64,000 nucleotides of DNA from Mactra quadrangularis (taxonomy: Eukaryota > Mollusca > Bivalvia > Venerida > Mactridae). Below the pieces are notes generated by a model. It saw only the letters and a program-made list of their open reading frames with translations, searched no databases and was not told where the DNA came from. This document shows, one piece after another, positions 39,404-51,649 of the stretch (positions within the stretch are counted from its first letter, which is position 1; every line of letters starts with the position of its first letter). The position numbers and the translations under genes are program-made. Location: contig CM046301.1 of the NCBI GenBank assembly GCA_025267735.1, positions 66,235,872 through 66,299,871 of the forward strand. The letters run 5' to 3'.

Positions 39404-39990
39404 GAAAGGGAGATAATTATAGATCTAGAAATGTAGAAACCAACGGGAGTCAATGTTAGACTTTTGTTCTTTGAATCAAAGGGAGTTAACTCTATCTGTG
39501 TATTATCGACATTTGAAATTAGAGGGAGTTAACTCCACATGTGTATTATTAATATTTGAAATTAAAGGGAGTTAACTCTATATGTGTTTTATTAATATTT
39601 TAAATCAAAGGGAGATAACTTTTTATGCGTATTATCAATATCTGAAATCAAAGGGAGTTAATTCTAGATTTTAAATACTAGCGAACGAAGAGAGCTTTTT
39701 GTAGACTATAAATAAGAACAACCAAATAAAGATTACTCTAGATCACAGACCTTGAAATGAATGGGAGTAAACTATGGAAAATAACTACAGATCTCTGCAC
39801 TTGAAATCAAAGGGAGTTAACAATTACATTTGAACACAAATGAAATTAAACAGAGTTCCATGCACTTGAAAGAATGTGAAGTAGACAGTAGATCTACAAA
39901 CTTGTAACTTGTAACTTGCACTGTGGCATCATGCATATTGAAATCAAAGGGAGTCAACTCTAGAACATAATATAAATCCATTCAGTATTA
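39404..39990 (+). repeat. GGGAGTTAACT repeat series in SPTLC2 3' UTR
   Basis: AAAGGGAGTTAACTCTAT and close variants (AGGGAGTTAACTCCACATG, AAGGGAGATAACTTTTTAT) recur about nine times. In the best part (39,470-39,665) they are spaced about 58 bp apart with GTATTATxxxxATTTGAAAT between them. A reverse-complement version, TTAACTCCCTTTGATATG, is near 39,987. GTTAAC is palindromic, so neighbouring units could pair. Confidence 0.7.
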
Positions 39991-40350
39991 ACTCCCTTTG
40001 ATATGGAAGTAAATTAGTTTAGTGGATTAGTTACATAATTGAAATTGGAAACTCTTCTAAAGAAGAGGTGTAGACTTCGATAATAAATAAGTCAGGGAAA
40101 AATTGAATTATATGTGAAAATTAAATGATAAAATGAAGCATGATGTAATATTACAATGAAGGGAATACAAAACATATCAGAACATAATATTGTTATATTT
40201 ATAGCCTAATATTGTTAATTTATTGTAATTGAATAACCTAAGTAAAACATTGAGAGTATTTGATTGTTGATGTAACCAATTTTGTGAACAAAGCTATGTA
40301 GTTTTGATGTGATGATTGCACAAGGTAATAACTTTAGACATTGTTATTAA

Positions 40351-40530
40351 ATTTTATTCAACTGTCAGTGGCGCATAATTAAAACCCAACTGATTTAATA
40401 CTGGATAACTGACTGATAATTCCCATACATAAATACTGTAATCAATTTCTATCGATAATGATTACTAAAGTACTGTTATGAATATTTAAATCAGCTGGGT
40501 TAATGTATGCTCCAGTGGCAGTTGAATAAA
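40351..40530. repeat. ~180-bp MITE at the end of the SPTLC2 3' UTR
   Basis: The left end TTTTATTCAACTGTCAGTGG and the right end CCAGTGGCAGTTGAATAAAA are inverted repeats extending about 48 bp inward (AACCCAACTGATTTAATA against TTTAAATCAGCTGGGTT). Both ends are flanked by TTAA, suggesting a TTAA target duplication as in piggyBac-type elements. The AATAAA at 40,525-40,530 lies within the right terminal repeat. Confidence 0.65.
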
Positions 40531-40879
40531 ATTAATCGTAGTTTGAAAAAAAAATGCTTTTAATAAGATGTTGGCAAAATGATATTTGATTAATTGTCAA
40601 CAAGCATGATATACTATGTATATTGTTGAACAATATTTAATTTTAAAGCATGCTATGTATGGATGATATTGTGTTGAAAATTTTTCTTATTTAAAATATT
40701 TATATCACTTTCATATCGCCTATTTATATACATTGACATAATAGACATATACAATGTATAAATGATTTATATACCCACTTATATTATACACGTATACATT
40801 TTATGACAAAATCAACTCATAATTATATTTGTCCTATGCATGAAATTTACTCACTTTGACAGTAGAGGCAATGGCACAT

Positions 40880-41090
40880 CGGTAGGATGGGATCTAAGGA
40901 ATCAAACCCCACTAGGGACACTGCTAAGTTCCCTAAGCAAGAAATTTATCTTCAGTTGTTTCACTGAATACAGGCATAAATTGGTACTGTATCACATTCT
41001 TCAAGGGGATTTCAATAGCCAGGGGGTTATAGTACTAAAGTCGGTTGAACGTGTATATGGAAGCAGACTTTAAACTACACTTTAACTTTA
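40880..41090 (+). repeat. Degraded tRNA-derived SINE
   Basis: GGGATCTAAGGAATCAAAC, CCACTAGGGACACTGCTAAG and TTCCCTAAGCAAGAAATTTA match the head and body of the family at 11,927. The tail ATGGAAGCAGACTTTAAACT ends in CTTTAACTTTAACTT. The A-box region is eroded. Confidence 0.6.
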
Positions 41091-41789
41091 ACTTCATTGT
41101 GCCATTTATATATATACACTTGACCAAAAAAGCAAAATGTGATGTAGCAAATGACTGTACATGTATTTTGTTATGAGAATGTAATTTTTTGCTATTTCAA
41201 CTCTATGATTATGTCATACCATCCTTAACAATTGGAGTTGACATCGTCTTGCAATCATAGGTTTGTCTGGTAATCATCAGATAGCTAGCTCCTCATATGT
41301 TCAAATCTCATCCAAGCCTTAGTAGTAGCATTCTTAACGAAACCATATACTATGAACATGATATTTTACACTAATTGCTAAGAACTGAATGATCTTGAAG
41401 CATACTAGAAACTTAGTGTTTATTCATAATTGAAAAGCTTGATTATCACTCACATAAGCTAAATTAAAATTAATTTGCATAAATCATGGAATATTTTTTT
41501 CAAAAGTGTTGTATTATTACTGCTAAAATGATGACTGCTGAGCTTATGTTGGCATGAATTACAAAACATAAGGAATAAATCATCGTTATAACTTCATAAG
41601 CCTCAAATATGTTGCCATAGTAACTATTTCATTATATGTTCGAACACGCCTCGTTACGGTCATTGCACTATTCTATTGTCAAAATAAACACAAACTGAAC
41701 CTATGGTCAGTCAAAATATTGCTTGATGCATAAAAATGAAACTGGAGAAATTGGAACCTTGAAACATCTGTTATTTCCCATTACTGAAT

Positions 41790-42896
41790 GTATGTGAAGA
41801 CAGCAGTAATGCAGTAACAGCAGTAAACCTTTAATGCTAAAATTATTCAGCAATAGAGCAGTAACAGCAGTAAACCTTTAATGTATAATGTTTCGGCAAT
41901 AGAGCAGTAACAGCAGTAAACCTTTAATGTTATAATTTTTCGGCAGTAGTGCAGTAAACCTTTAATGCTAGAATTTTTTAGCAATAGAGCAGTAAACCTT
42001 TAATGCTAGAATTTTTTAGCAATATAGCAGTAACAGCAGTAAACCTTTAATGCTAGAACTTTTTAGCAATAGAGCAATAACAGCAGTAAACCTTTAATGC
42101 TAGATTTTTTTAGCAATAGAGCAATAACAGCAGTAAACCTTTAATGCTAGAATTTTTTAGCAATATAGCAGTAAACCTTTAATGCTAGAATTTCTTAGCA
42201 ATAGAGCAATAATAGCAGTAAACCTTTAATGCTAGAATTTTTTAGCAATAGAGCAGTAAACCTTTAATGCTAGAATTTTTTAGCAATAGAGCAATAACAG
42301 CAGTAAACCTTTAATGCTAGAATATTTCGGCAGTAGTGCAGTAAACTTTTAATGCTAGAATGTTCGGCAGTAGCGCAGTAACAGCAGTAAACCTTTAATG
42401 CTAGAATTTTTTAGCAATAGAGCAATAAACCTATAATGCTAGAATTTTTTAGCAATAGAGCAATAACAGCAGTAAACCTTTAATGCTAGAATATTTTGGC
42501 ATTAGCGCAGTAACAGCAGTAAACCTTTAATGCTAGAATTGTTCGGCAGTAGTGCAGTAACAGATGATCCATACATACAATATTTCAACTTGATTATCAT
42601 CATCGTCGTCATAACCATTAACAATTTTTATTGAAAGATGAAGTTATATAAAACCATCCATTTTCAAAAGTTTACAGTTGTGCAGCAGGTATATATATGT
42701 CGCAGTAAACCTTTGCTGCTGTACTGCTGAAATAATTAGACGTATGGTTTACTGCTAAAATATGCAGCAGTAAAGCTTTAATTCTTTACTGCTGTACTGC
42801 GCTTTAGTTGAAAGTGCTAGCAGTGAAGGTTAACTGCGGTTACTGCCGAAATATTCTAGCAGTAAAGGTTTACTGCGTTATTGCTGTCTTCACATC
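41790..42896. repeat. Inverted-end-bounded minisatellite (~47-bp unit)
   Basis: The left edge ATGTGAAGACAGCAGTAATG and the right edge ATTGCTGTCTTCACAT are inverted. Between 41,815 and 42,560 a unit of about 47 bp (GCAGTAAACCTTTAATGCTA then GAATTTTTTAGCAATAGA) is repeated some 17 times with length variants that lack the AACAGCAGTAA part. The inverted form (GCAGTAAAGGTTTACTGC) occurs at 42,690-42,880. It looks like a foldback element whose interior expanded into a satellite. Confidence 0.7.
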
Positions 42897-45109
42897 AGTA
42901 CCGATCCATTTTCTTTAATATTGGCAACCAGAATTAGAAACAAATGAATTATCAGAAAAATTTAAAATTGTATAAACTTGTATTGAATTTTAAAAAATTG
43001 TTTTGTTTCAAAATGTATTGTTACATTATCATGTTTTATAGGTTATTTAGATACGTACGTATTTTTAAGTTAAGCTTTATACAATTATTTTTTAATAATT
43101 TTGTCATATAAAGCTTACAGTTGTAGCTTTCATTAGGTATTCTAATCCATTGTGCATAATTTTAGTAATTTATTTTATGTGATAGCCAATTTATGCAATT
43201 CATTATTTATTTTAATAATAAAATAATTATTTAAATAATTTATCTTTTTTTTATTATTTCATATCCTATCTTTCTCCCCATAATGTTAACAGGTAAGTAC
43301 CATGACATACTCTCCCATAAACTGCAAAACTGGTCCCGAAATTCAAGCTGTTTAAGAAGAAATTGTCTATTACAAGTAGTTATCATGCATCTGACCAAGT
43401 ACAAATAGCATTGTGTCTCATGAAGCAAAGGGAATAAAAGATAGAACAAGTAACAGTTACCCTGTGACAATAGTTTATTAAGCTTTCTTTTATACATCAA
43501 CAATACCAAAGCAAAATATAAAATAAAACTATTTTTCATGCTTAATTGCGAAATGTGCAGCTATTCGGTGATATTTTACAATGAAAATAAAACTGTATAT
43601 ATTCTTTGTAGTAAAAATGTACATTCAAAATGCCATCATTTCAGACGATAAATGACACCATCATAGGGAAGAAAAGACCTGAAGTTACATACGTGTAAAA
43701 CATCTCTAAAAGAGTATTAAAAAGCGTATAAGAAACAAAATTTATCAATTTGTAGTAAGATATTTCTATTAATACTCATAAGATAAATATTTTCTTTGTC
43801 GTGGCTATGTCACTCTTGAAAAAGTGATTTGATTTCAGAGCTACATTGGTGCAATACAATTGATATAACACCAAATCAACGAATATCATCTCAATTTATA
43901 AACCACTCCTACATGATATAGAGTTTTCTGTATAGATATTAAAACATTGGGTATACTTACACATCAAATTTCCACACACATATAAATCTATGGTCCTTAT
44001 GATACAAATTAACTAATCTGTATTCTTTAAAGAAATAAAAGGTGATATCTAGCATTATATGCCGGTGATAGAATATTTACACAACCTCATATCAACAAAA
44101 TAAACAATAAGAAAAAAGACAAAATAATTTTTACAAACATATAAAAGTCACCTACATAATGGGCACACTTTAGACAAACTGCTCAATTTACGGCTGTTTC
44201 TCTAACAGTGACTGGCAGGAAACCAAGGTACACTAAATTACAACAAGACGCAGAAAATACACTTATTTACAAAATAAAATACTTGACTCTACTTGGCACA
44301 ATATTTAACCTGTCAATTAAATACTTGATCGTAGTTCAGTAATGCCAGTGCTTAAATACGAATATGTTCATTGATAGCAAGCACAGTACCACGCTAATGA
44401 ACTAACAATCGATAAAAAATATTTTCATATTTATGTATGGCTACAAGATAAATGTAAGCACCATTGGTTAATAAATAAAATTTATAAATACTTTAAGCAG
44501 TCTTTCTGTTGGCATTTATTTAAAGGTAGAATTAGCATATTAAGGAATACACTTTTTGTTACTATTTTTATCTTAGGAATTACAGCCCAGATTGATATAA
44601 TATTTTAACTTTCTGTCTACAAATAATTGTATAACATTTTATTAAAAATGGATTAATGTGTACGAATCACACTCGAAATTAGAAGGGGTATACATGTGTG
44701 TCATCAAAATGTAAAAATGATTTCAATAGTTAAGTTTTTTTCACACATGAGGTTAAATCGAATTCACAATACTTCAATGAATGCAATGAACTTGATTTAG
44801 ATAAAGTTAAAGATATAACAAACTAATCAATATTCGCCATCTTTAAAAACCATAATTCCATATCCTTATCCTTTGACTATGAAAACAGTTGCAGCACTCC
44901 AAGTTACCCATTTAATAATTTACCTTATACCATAAAGCAATGGATTAAAGACAGAAAAGGAATTTTTACCGCAGCTAACTCAAACAAATGCCATGTATAT
45001 ATGTCGACCCGCCTCTTCATGAATAATGCCAAAACTACAGTGACTGGTCTAATATAAAATAGACACTTCTAAACAGTGATAATTTACCTTTGAACCCCAT
45101 CATTGACTA
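42897..45109. other. Gene-free stretch
   Basis: AT-rich, with no exon recognised on either strand. It lies downstream of both the plus-strand SPTLC2 and the minus-strand Toll-like receptor, so parts may be transcribed as UTR, but nothing in the sequence shows it. Confidence 0.35.
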
Positions 45110-45719
45110 TACTAATGGACAAAAGTCTTGTCCGGTCTACAAAAACCATAATATCTTTTTTGTTTGTTATTGCACACTCATATATTTGGTATCGTTGGAA
45201 AGAAGGTGATATTATGCATTGAATAAAAAAAGAATTGTGAAATTTGAGTCAGTTATGTCGGTACAGTAATGTTTTGAAAATTGACATTGAGGATTTGCAA
45301 GTTACAAATGATTGCGTTGTGTCAGTTTTAAAATGAAACATTTTTTTCAATAGTGTGTGTGACCCCCAATATCCCAAATGAGTTTTCTGGTCTTCCGGCT
45401 AGATTCCTTGGCAAACTTGTAGCATCGATGCGTAAAAGGAGCACCGAACTCATTCGGGTTAATGGGGGTCACACACACATTGAAAAAAATGTTTCATTTA
45501 AAACTGACTCAACGCAATCATTTGTAACTTGCAAATCCTCAATGTCAATTTTCAACACATTATTGTACCGACAAAATTGGCTCAAATTTCACAATTCTTT
45601 TTTTATTCAATGCATTATAACATTCTCTTTTTAACGATACCAAATATATGAGTGTCCAATAACAAACAAAAAAGATATAATGGTTTTTGTAGACCGGACA
45701 AAACTTTTGTCCATAAGTA
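45110..45719. repeat. 610-bp foldback MITE with TA duplication
   Basis: The left end TACTAATGGACAAAAGTCTT and the right end (complement TACTTATGGACAAAAGTTTT) are inverted and flanked by TA on both sides. Inverted identity runs about 260 bp into each arm, including GTAGACCGGACAA, TATATTTGGTATCGTT, and the pair GTGTGTGTGACCCCC / GGGGGTCACACACAC. The loop near 45,413 contains GTAGCATCGATGCG. A TA duplication with long inverted ends points to Tc1/mariner-type mobilisation. Confidence 0.75.
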
Positions 45720-46616
45720 TATTTTAAGATAAAATAATGGTAATTTACGATCTTAATGCATTTATCACCAATACACTAATTGATTGCGGATTTATTAGTG
45801 AAAGAATATAATAACTTACTGTTTAAACTTTTAATATGAATTCTATTAAATTCATCTAATCCCACTAGTCCGAAGACAGGAACAAGTGAATATCTATTCT
45901 GGTTAATCAAAGTTACTGATTTTACATAACTGAACATTATAAAACAGGCTAGTGGCCTGTGACAATTTCACGCAATGACGAGAAAAGTTTAAAAAAAGAA
46001 CAGTTTTACATGGAAAATGTAATACAATGTAATCATAAAGAAGTAACTAGTATAAGTAAAATAATATCTAATGAAAAAAAACAATATCAAAACAACAGCT
46101 TCTTAATAACACCAGAATTTTAAATGATCACATACCATCACTTACAATAAAAGAATTGGTACTTAATATTGGTCTTATTTCATTCAGTCATTTTATTACA
46201 ACACTGCTGTAACTCTAAAAGCTTTTCAGGTTGCCTTAAAATCGAACAATGTTTCATGATATCAAATTATATTTATCAATTTGAGTAAAATGCCCTTTAG
46301 CATATTAAATTCAAATCTGATCAAATCTCTGTATTTCATTAAGTATATTTCGGATAAATCAAACTCATTTTACGAATTGAGTTTTGAAAAAAGTAAGCAG
46401 TAACGTAATAAACTAACGATATACAGTATTAAACACTTGAGAAATTTTAACCTCATCCGGTCTCTATAAAAATTAATTACAGGTTTCCAAACTTATCTTA
46501 CTCTCATTTTTTTCAAGCATTTAAATATTCAGAATGGGTCCAAAGCAATAACGTGATTCCAATTTTCCTAGGGACCAGATTTCTAAGGTAACACTACATA
46601 CCATAAAATGTTCTAA
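45720..46616. other. 3' flank of the Toll-like receptor gene
   Basis: No coding exon was seen. The sequence immediately after the minus-strand stop at 46,617 is presumably 3' UTR. No clear termination site was identified. Confidence 0.35.
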
Positions 46617-47151
46617 TTATTCTGTTCCAATTTCTACAGCTTTGATGCGTTTTGCAAGGGTCTCGTTGATTTCAGTTTTAAATAACTCTTTACTTTCATA
46701 GTTATCCACCCATTCGATCAATTTATGACGTCTGGTTGTGTGTGTCAATCTTTTAGGAATTTTATTCTCAGGGAAGCCGTTGTCTATGTCGACCAATACA
46801 ATCTGCTCTAATTTGTTTTCATACATTCTATCAATAGCCAAATCTAGCTCATTCATGTGGAAATGACTTTTCAAGTAATGCCGGCTCAAAATCACTATAA
46901 CTTTACGACTAATGCACATATTCTCATATACGTTTCCTGCAATTGATCGACCTGAAAGACAAAATGTGGTGTTCAATACTTATGCTTAGATAGAATGATA
47001 GATATATTTTGATAAACAGTGTGACAACATGGCATACATAATAAAACATACTTATTACTTACAATAATAAAAATATGCATGAATTACAGACTGAACTTAC
47101 AACTATATTCTAATATTTCCCATAAATTTTAAGTGTATATATATATATATA

Positions 47152-47204
<53 letters not shown>

Positions 47205-50037
47205 TATATATATATATCTCAATAATTGAGAGCAACAATAGTAGCAAAACATCTAAATCTTACATTTTAATGAAAACATTTATGAAAAAGAACTGCTCAA
47301 CAGATAATTGTTTCTATGTATACATTGAGTCCTTTGGAATGTCAATAAACACAATTTATACTTTTGACACAAAGTAGGCTACATGTTTGAATGGTTTGTG
47401 CAACGCTGAATTGAATAAATTCAATTAATTTGAAATAGGAAATCTTGGGTCAGTGTTTTTGTTATAAATTATCTGGAACTGTAGAGTTCTACTTAAACCA
47501 ATGTGTAAAATGGACTTGCCCTTCCGTACACTTAATGCATGGGTTATACTAGTTGGGAAAAATTATTGATTCCTAATTACAAGTACCAAGCTCTTTTCAC
47601 ATAAAAAGGTGGGCCAAAACCTTTTTATGTGACATACACTTTATCAATTGCATGCAAAATAACCACAAAAGGTCCATTCAAATTTAACGTTAAAGAAAAT
47701 CAAGAGAAAAAACAACATACCGGGTTCAGCGTTTCTCTTTTCAAAATAAAGATTAAACTGTCCTTCGAATTTATTATCATCATCCAGTTGTCCTCTATCA
47801 GCTATTGGAAGCAAATTCTTCAAGACCCAGTCCTCGTCGTCTTCAGCACATGAGATATAAGCATCAAATATTTCTTCGTCTTGTTCATTTTCAATGGCAC
47901 CATAGTTACCCCTCCCATCATGTGCCTCAATTCCTTTCCTTTTAAACCTACGTGACATTTTGTATATCCTAAATCTTATCTTCCATCGTTTCCAGTACAT
48001 CAAACCAGCAATGATAGCGACAATAATTACAGCAACAGCACAGGATATGGCTATAGCCCACCATTTAAAGAATAAACAATTAATCTTTTCTCTGCTAAAG
48101 GAGAGCAATGGTTTTCCAGACCAGTCTTTAGGTTCGTGGCAAGTATATGAACTATTGTTAGATAGTTCTACTTCAGTTTTATTTATCCAGTCACGGAACC
48201 ATCTCAGATCACAATTACAAAGGAATGGATTTCCCGTTAGATCCAAAGTCATTGGAGGTCGAAAACAGACTACATAGTCAGATTTTATTGTTGATATCAA
48301 ATTATTCGTTAAGTCTAATGATTTGAGTTTCTTCGTAGATTTAAATAGATCATTGCCCCATCCTGTTATTTTGTTATTTGTAAGATTCAACAATGTTAAA
48401 GAAGCAAGGTCTTGAAATAAGGGTTCGGGAATTGACTTTATATTATTTTCCATTAAATACAACTCTTCTAGATTAGAAAGTCCTTGAAGTAAATCGCCAC
48501 CGTAGTCTTCAGCTATCATAGTTCCCATAAAGTTTCCTTCAAGATGCAAGTACCTCAAAGATGTTGTGTACTTAAACAGATCTGTTTGAAGGTACTGGAG
48601 TTGATTATTTGCCAGGCTAAGATACAATAGTGACCCTAGTGATGAAAATCTATCCTTTGAGTACTGAATCTGCACCAAGTTGTTGTGTGACAAGTCAAGA
48701 GAAGTCAAATGAACCATCGAAGCAAACAGTTGACTTGGAAGAGTAGCTATGTTGTTGTAACTCAGTTTTAATTTTTCAAGTCCCACTAAACCTAAAAATG
48801 AATTTTGTTTTAACGTAAGAATTTGGTTATCCCTTATTCTCAATTCTTGCAGATTCGAAAGGTTAGAAAACACGTTATCTTCAACCATGGTTATCTGGTT
48901 TTTGTCCATGTCTAAATAGACCAATGACGACGGGAGATTCTTAGGAACAATCTGAAGACGGTTTTTATAAAGACTCAATCTGGTGAGCTTATCAAGACCT
49001 TTAAAAGACTCTTGATTTGTATCATAAATAGAACAGCTGGTCAAATCTAAATGCAACAATTTGTTTAGACCTGAAAACACTCCATTTGGTAGGCTTTGTA
49101 TTTTATTGTTATTCAGATTCAACGTAGTGATGGAGGTGTTCTGTAACATATTGAATGTATCGACAAGAAGCTCACCATTTAGTTTAATGTCAGACAAATC
49201 AATAGACACTATTTCTTTCTGCTTCAAACCAGCTACGGCTGTACGAAGTGCTGTAGCGTCCAGAGGATTCGATCCCAATTTCAATGACGTAATGGAGCCA
49301 AGAGGAGCAAATGCGTCTGCATCAACAGTCTTTATCTTGTTCCTTGACAGATAGAGGCTTGAAATTGAATTATTACGCAATGACACAAATGTATCATTAC
49401 TTAAAGTGACAATCATATTGTTGCTAAGACCAATGTAGGAGAGATGCTTGTTTGTTTTGTAACACTCTGGAAAGGTAGCATTGGTGATTCTATTCCCTTC
49501 TAAGATCAACTTCTGAAGTAGAGGCATATTTTCAAGCCATGGTATTGATGTCATCTTATTTGCCTGAAAACTGATATACGTAATTGCTGATGTTCCAACA
49601 AATGCCTTTTCATGGACCCTCTGAATGGAATTTGTGATAAACAGGACAGTGTTCAAGTTGCTAGCATTGGAAAAGGCATTTTCTCCGATTTCGACAAGTT
49701 TGTTCCCACTGAGATCCACATGAGACAAGGCAGAGAGATTTCCAAATCCAAAAGGATCAATCACAGTAATGAGATTATCCTTGAGCCAAATACGCTGTAA
49801 ATTTGGCAAGTTGCCAAAAGCTCTTGTAGGAATTGTTGTGATTTTATTATTGTTCAGGTAGATTTTCTCAGCAGTCATAGGAATATCCGGAGGTATGACG
49901 GTGAATCCTTTACCTTCACAATTTACTGAGGTTTTAGCTTTATTACAGAAACATTTAGGCAATCCTGGACAACTGTCGTCTGCATGTGTCAGAGACACGA
50001 GGCAATACGTCAGTATTAAATGATACACAGCAAACAT
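46617..50037 (-). CDS. Toll-like receptor, complete, two coding exons
   Basis: Coding exons are 50,037-47,721 and 46,951-46,617 (phase 1 junction), giving 883 residues. The start is the ATG at 50,037, because a strong acceptor (TCTCTTTTCAG) ends at 50,044; the longer upstream ATG would be intronic. Order: signal peptide (1-19, ending THA), cysteine cap (C23, C29, C31, C40), about 20 leucine-rich repeats with LxxLxLxxN units, C-terminal cap (NPFLCNCDLRWFRDW), one membrane span (659-682), and a cytoplasmic TIR domain (724 to ~870). TIR boxes are all visible: FDAYISCAEDDEDWV, the BB-loop RNAEPGRSIAGNV with its proline, and box 3 IEW (W853). The single C-terminal cap fits the single-cysteine-cluster TLR type. 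By family knowledge it is a surface or endosomal pattern or Spätzle-type receptor signalling via MyD88. The ligand is unknown. Confidence 0.95.
47131..47216. repeat. (TA)n microsatellite in the TLR intron
   Basis: A run of about 85 bp of almost pure TA dinucleotides with two small interruptions, inside the 769-bp intron that separates the two coding exons of the Toll-like receptor. Confidence 0.9.
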
Positions 50038-50149
50038 ATTTGTCTGAAAAGAGATAAAAGGAATAAACATTAGTTCAAACAATTCATATTAGTTTTGCCA
50101 AGTTTGACGAAAAAAAATCTGAAATCTGGCATCAAGCTTGCAACCACTT

Positions 50150-51190
50150 CTCTGACAAGAGTAGTCTACGGACAGTACCTTTTGAAGGTGCTTGTGTAAT
50201 ATGCTCACCAAAAGTAACCCTGTCCAAACATTTTCAATATGAAGTCCCAATGACCATGACCTAAGTCCCCCGGGCTTTAGAACGAATAGGTCACATATTT
50301 GACTCAAGGGCTATCCACGGCAAAATTTCGTGAACCTAGGTGCAGTCGTATTTGAGGTATTGCCCGAACAAAGTTTTCCCATTTTAAGCCCCAGTGACAT
50401 TGTCCTTTGCTCCCAGGGCCTCAGAACCAATTGGGCTCACCTTTTACCCAAATGTTTAGTTATCGTCCGGATTAAGTTTTCCTATATAAAAACCAGTGAC
50501 CTTGACATTTGACTTCGGGACATCAGAATCAATAAGGCACATCCTTAACAGAAGGTCTATCAACAAAAAGATGCTGAACCTAGGTACAGTCTTTGTAAGT
50601 TATCATCAGGTCAAAGTCATGCAATATGATGTCCCCACTGACCTTATTCTTGTACCCATGGGCCTCAGAACTATTTGGACACTTCCTTTACACAATGGCT
50701 ATCATCACATAAAATTTGGTGAACCTAGGGACAGCATTTGTTGAGTTATCATCCCAACAAAGTTTTCCCGTACCATGTCCAAGTGACAATGATGGTTGCC
50801 CCAAAGACCACAGACCTATTAGGGCACATCATTTACTGAATTTAGTGAAGGGCTATCATCACATAAAATTTGGTGAACCTAGGGACAGCATTTGTTGAGT
50901 TATCATCCCAACAAAGTTTTCCCGTACCATGTCCAAGTGACAATGTTGGTTGCCCCATAGACCACAAAACTATTAGGGCACATCATTGACTGAACTGAAG
51001 GGCTATCATCACGTACAATTTGGTGAACCTATGTACAGCTGTTGTTGAGTTATTGTCTGGACAAAGTTTTTTTTTCAATTTTAATCCCAGAGACCTTGAC
51101 CTTATCCCCAAGGGCTCCAGAACCGATAGAGCACACCCTTTATCCAAGGGCTATCCACACAAAAGAATTGTGAACTAAATCATCAGGGCA
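50150..51190 (+). repeat. ~150-bp degenerate tandem repeat upstream of the TLR start
   Basis: At least six units begin near GGGCTATC (50,308; ~50,550; 50,697; 50,849; 50,999; 51,149), each followed by AAAATTTGGTGAACCTAGG, GTTGAGTTATC, ACAAAGTTTTCCC and a CCAGTGACCTTGACC-like word. The two units at about 50,700 and 50,850 are nearly identical; the others are diverged. They lie in the 5' intron or flank of the minus-strand receptor gene. Several short plus-strand ORFs arise from them and are not genes. Confidence 0.75.
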
Positions 51191-51649
51191 AGCAATTGTT
51201 CATGGACTCACAGACAGACCGACAGACGGTTAGATCGACAGACGGACAACATCGTAACACAATATGTCCCGTTTTTCAAATGGACTTATAAAAACGATGC
51301 ACATAATAATTATCAACCAAGAAGTGTTACGCTGACACCCATGCCGCCTACAAACACTGAATCCTAAATACATTATACCTCACATAGCTCTTTCAAATAT
51401 AGATACACTTCAAAGGCTAAAACCTGTGCCAACTACTGAAAAAGCAAGGGTAATATCGACTACAACTGTGGCAAATGTCCCCCAGTAAAAATACCCTGCA
51501 GTCATCTGGCAGTGCCACAAAGGTTTGGTAATAATATGTCTATTTCCTCTCTATCACATGCACTGCCCCTGGATGGAGGTGCAGGTTACATAGTCTGGTA
51601 CATAAATAAAGACAAATGTAAACTATTTTTGCATTGGCTCATAGCAATT

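Larger units (their letters stand above)
38466..40545 (+). other. SPTLC2: SPTLC2 3' UTR with a spliced intron
   Basis: Seven bases after the TAG stop there is a donor (AT|GTAAGTAT; exon end 38,472). A matching acceptor, TATTTCAG, ends at 39,254, so the last exon would run from 39,255. Candidate AATAAA signals occur at 39,724, 40,082 and 40,525; the last is followed within about 20 bases by an A-rich run. The intron includes a (TTGG/CTGG)n-like low-complexity block at 38,505-38,690. The splice is inferred from sequence only. Confidence 0.5.

Noticed and set aside
47960..49800. Plus-strand ORFs of 60-105 codons
   Set aside because: Antisense shadows of the Toll-like receptor coding exon.
50038..50082. 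Upstream ATG giving a 15-residue longer Toll-like receptor
   Set aside because: It lies upstream of a strong splice acceptor, inside the predicted 5' intron, and would disturb the signal peptide.
50330..50898. Short plus-strand ORFs containing HHIKFGEPRDSIC twice
   Set aside because: The duplicated peptide comes from the ~150-bp tandem repeat, not from a coding gene.
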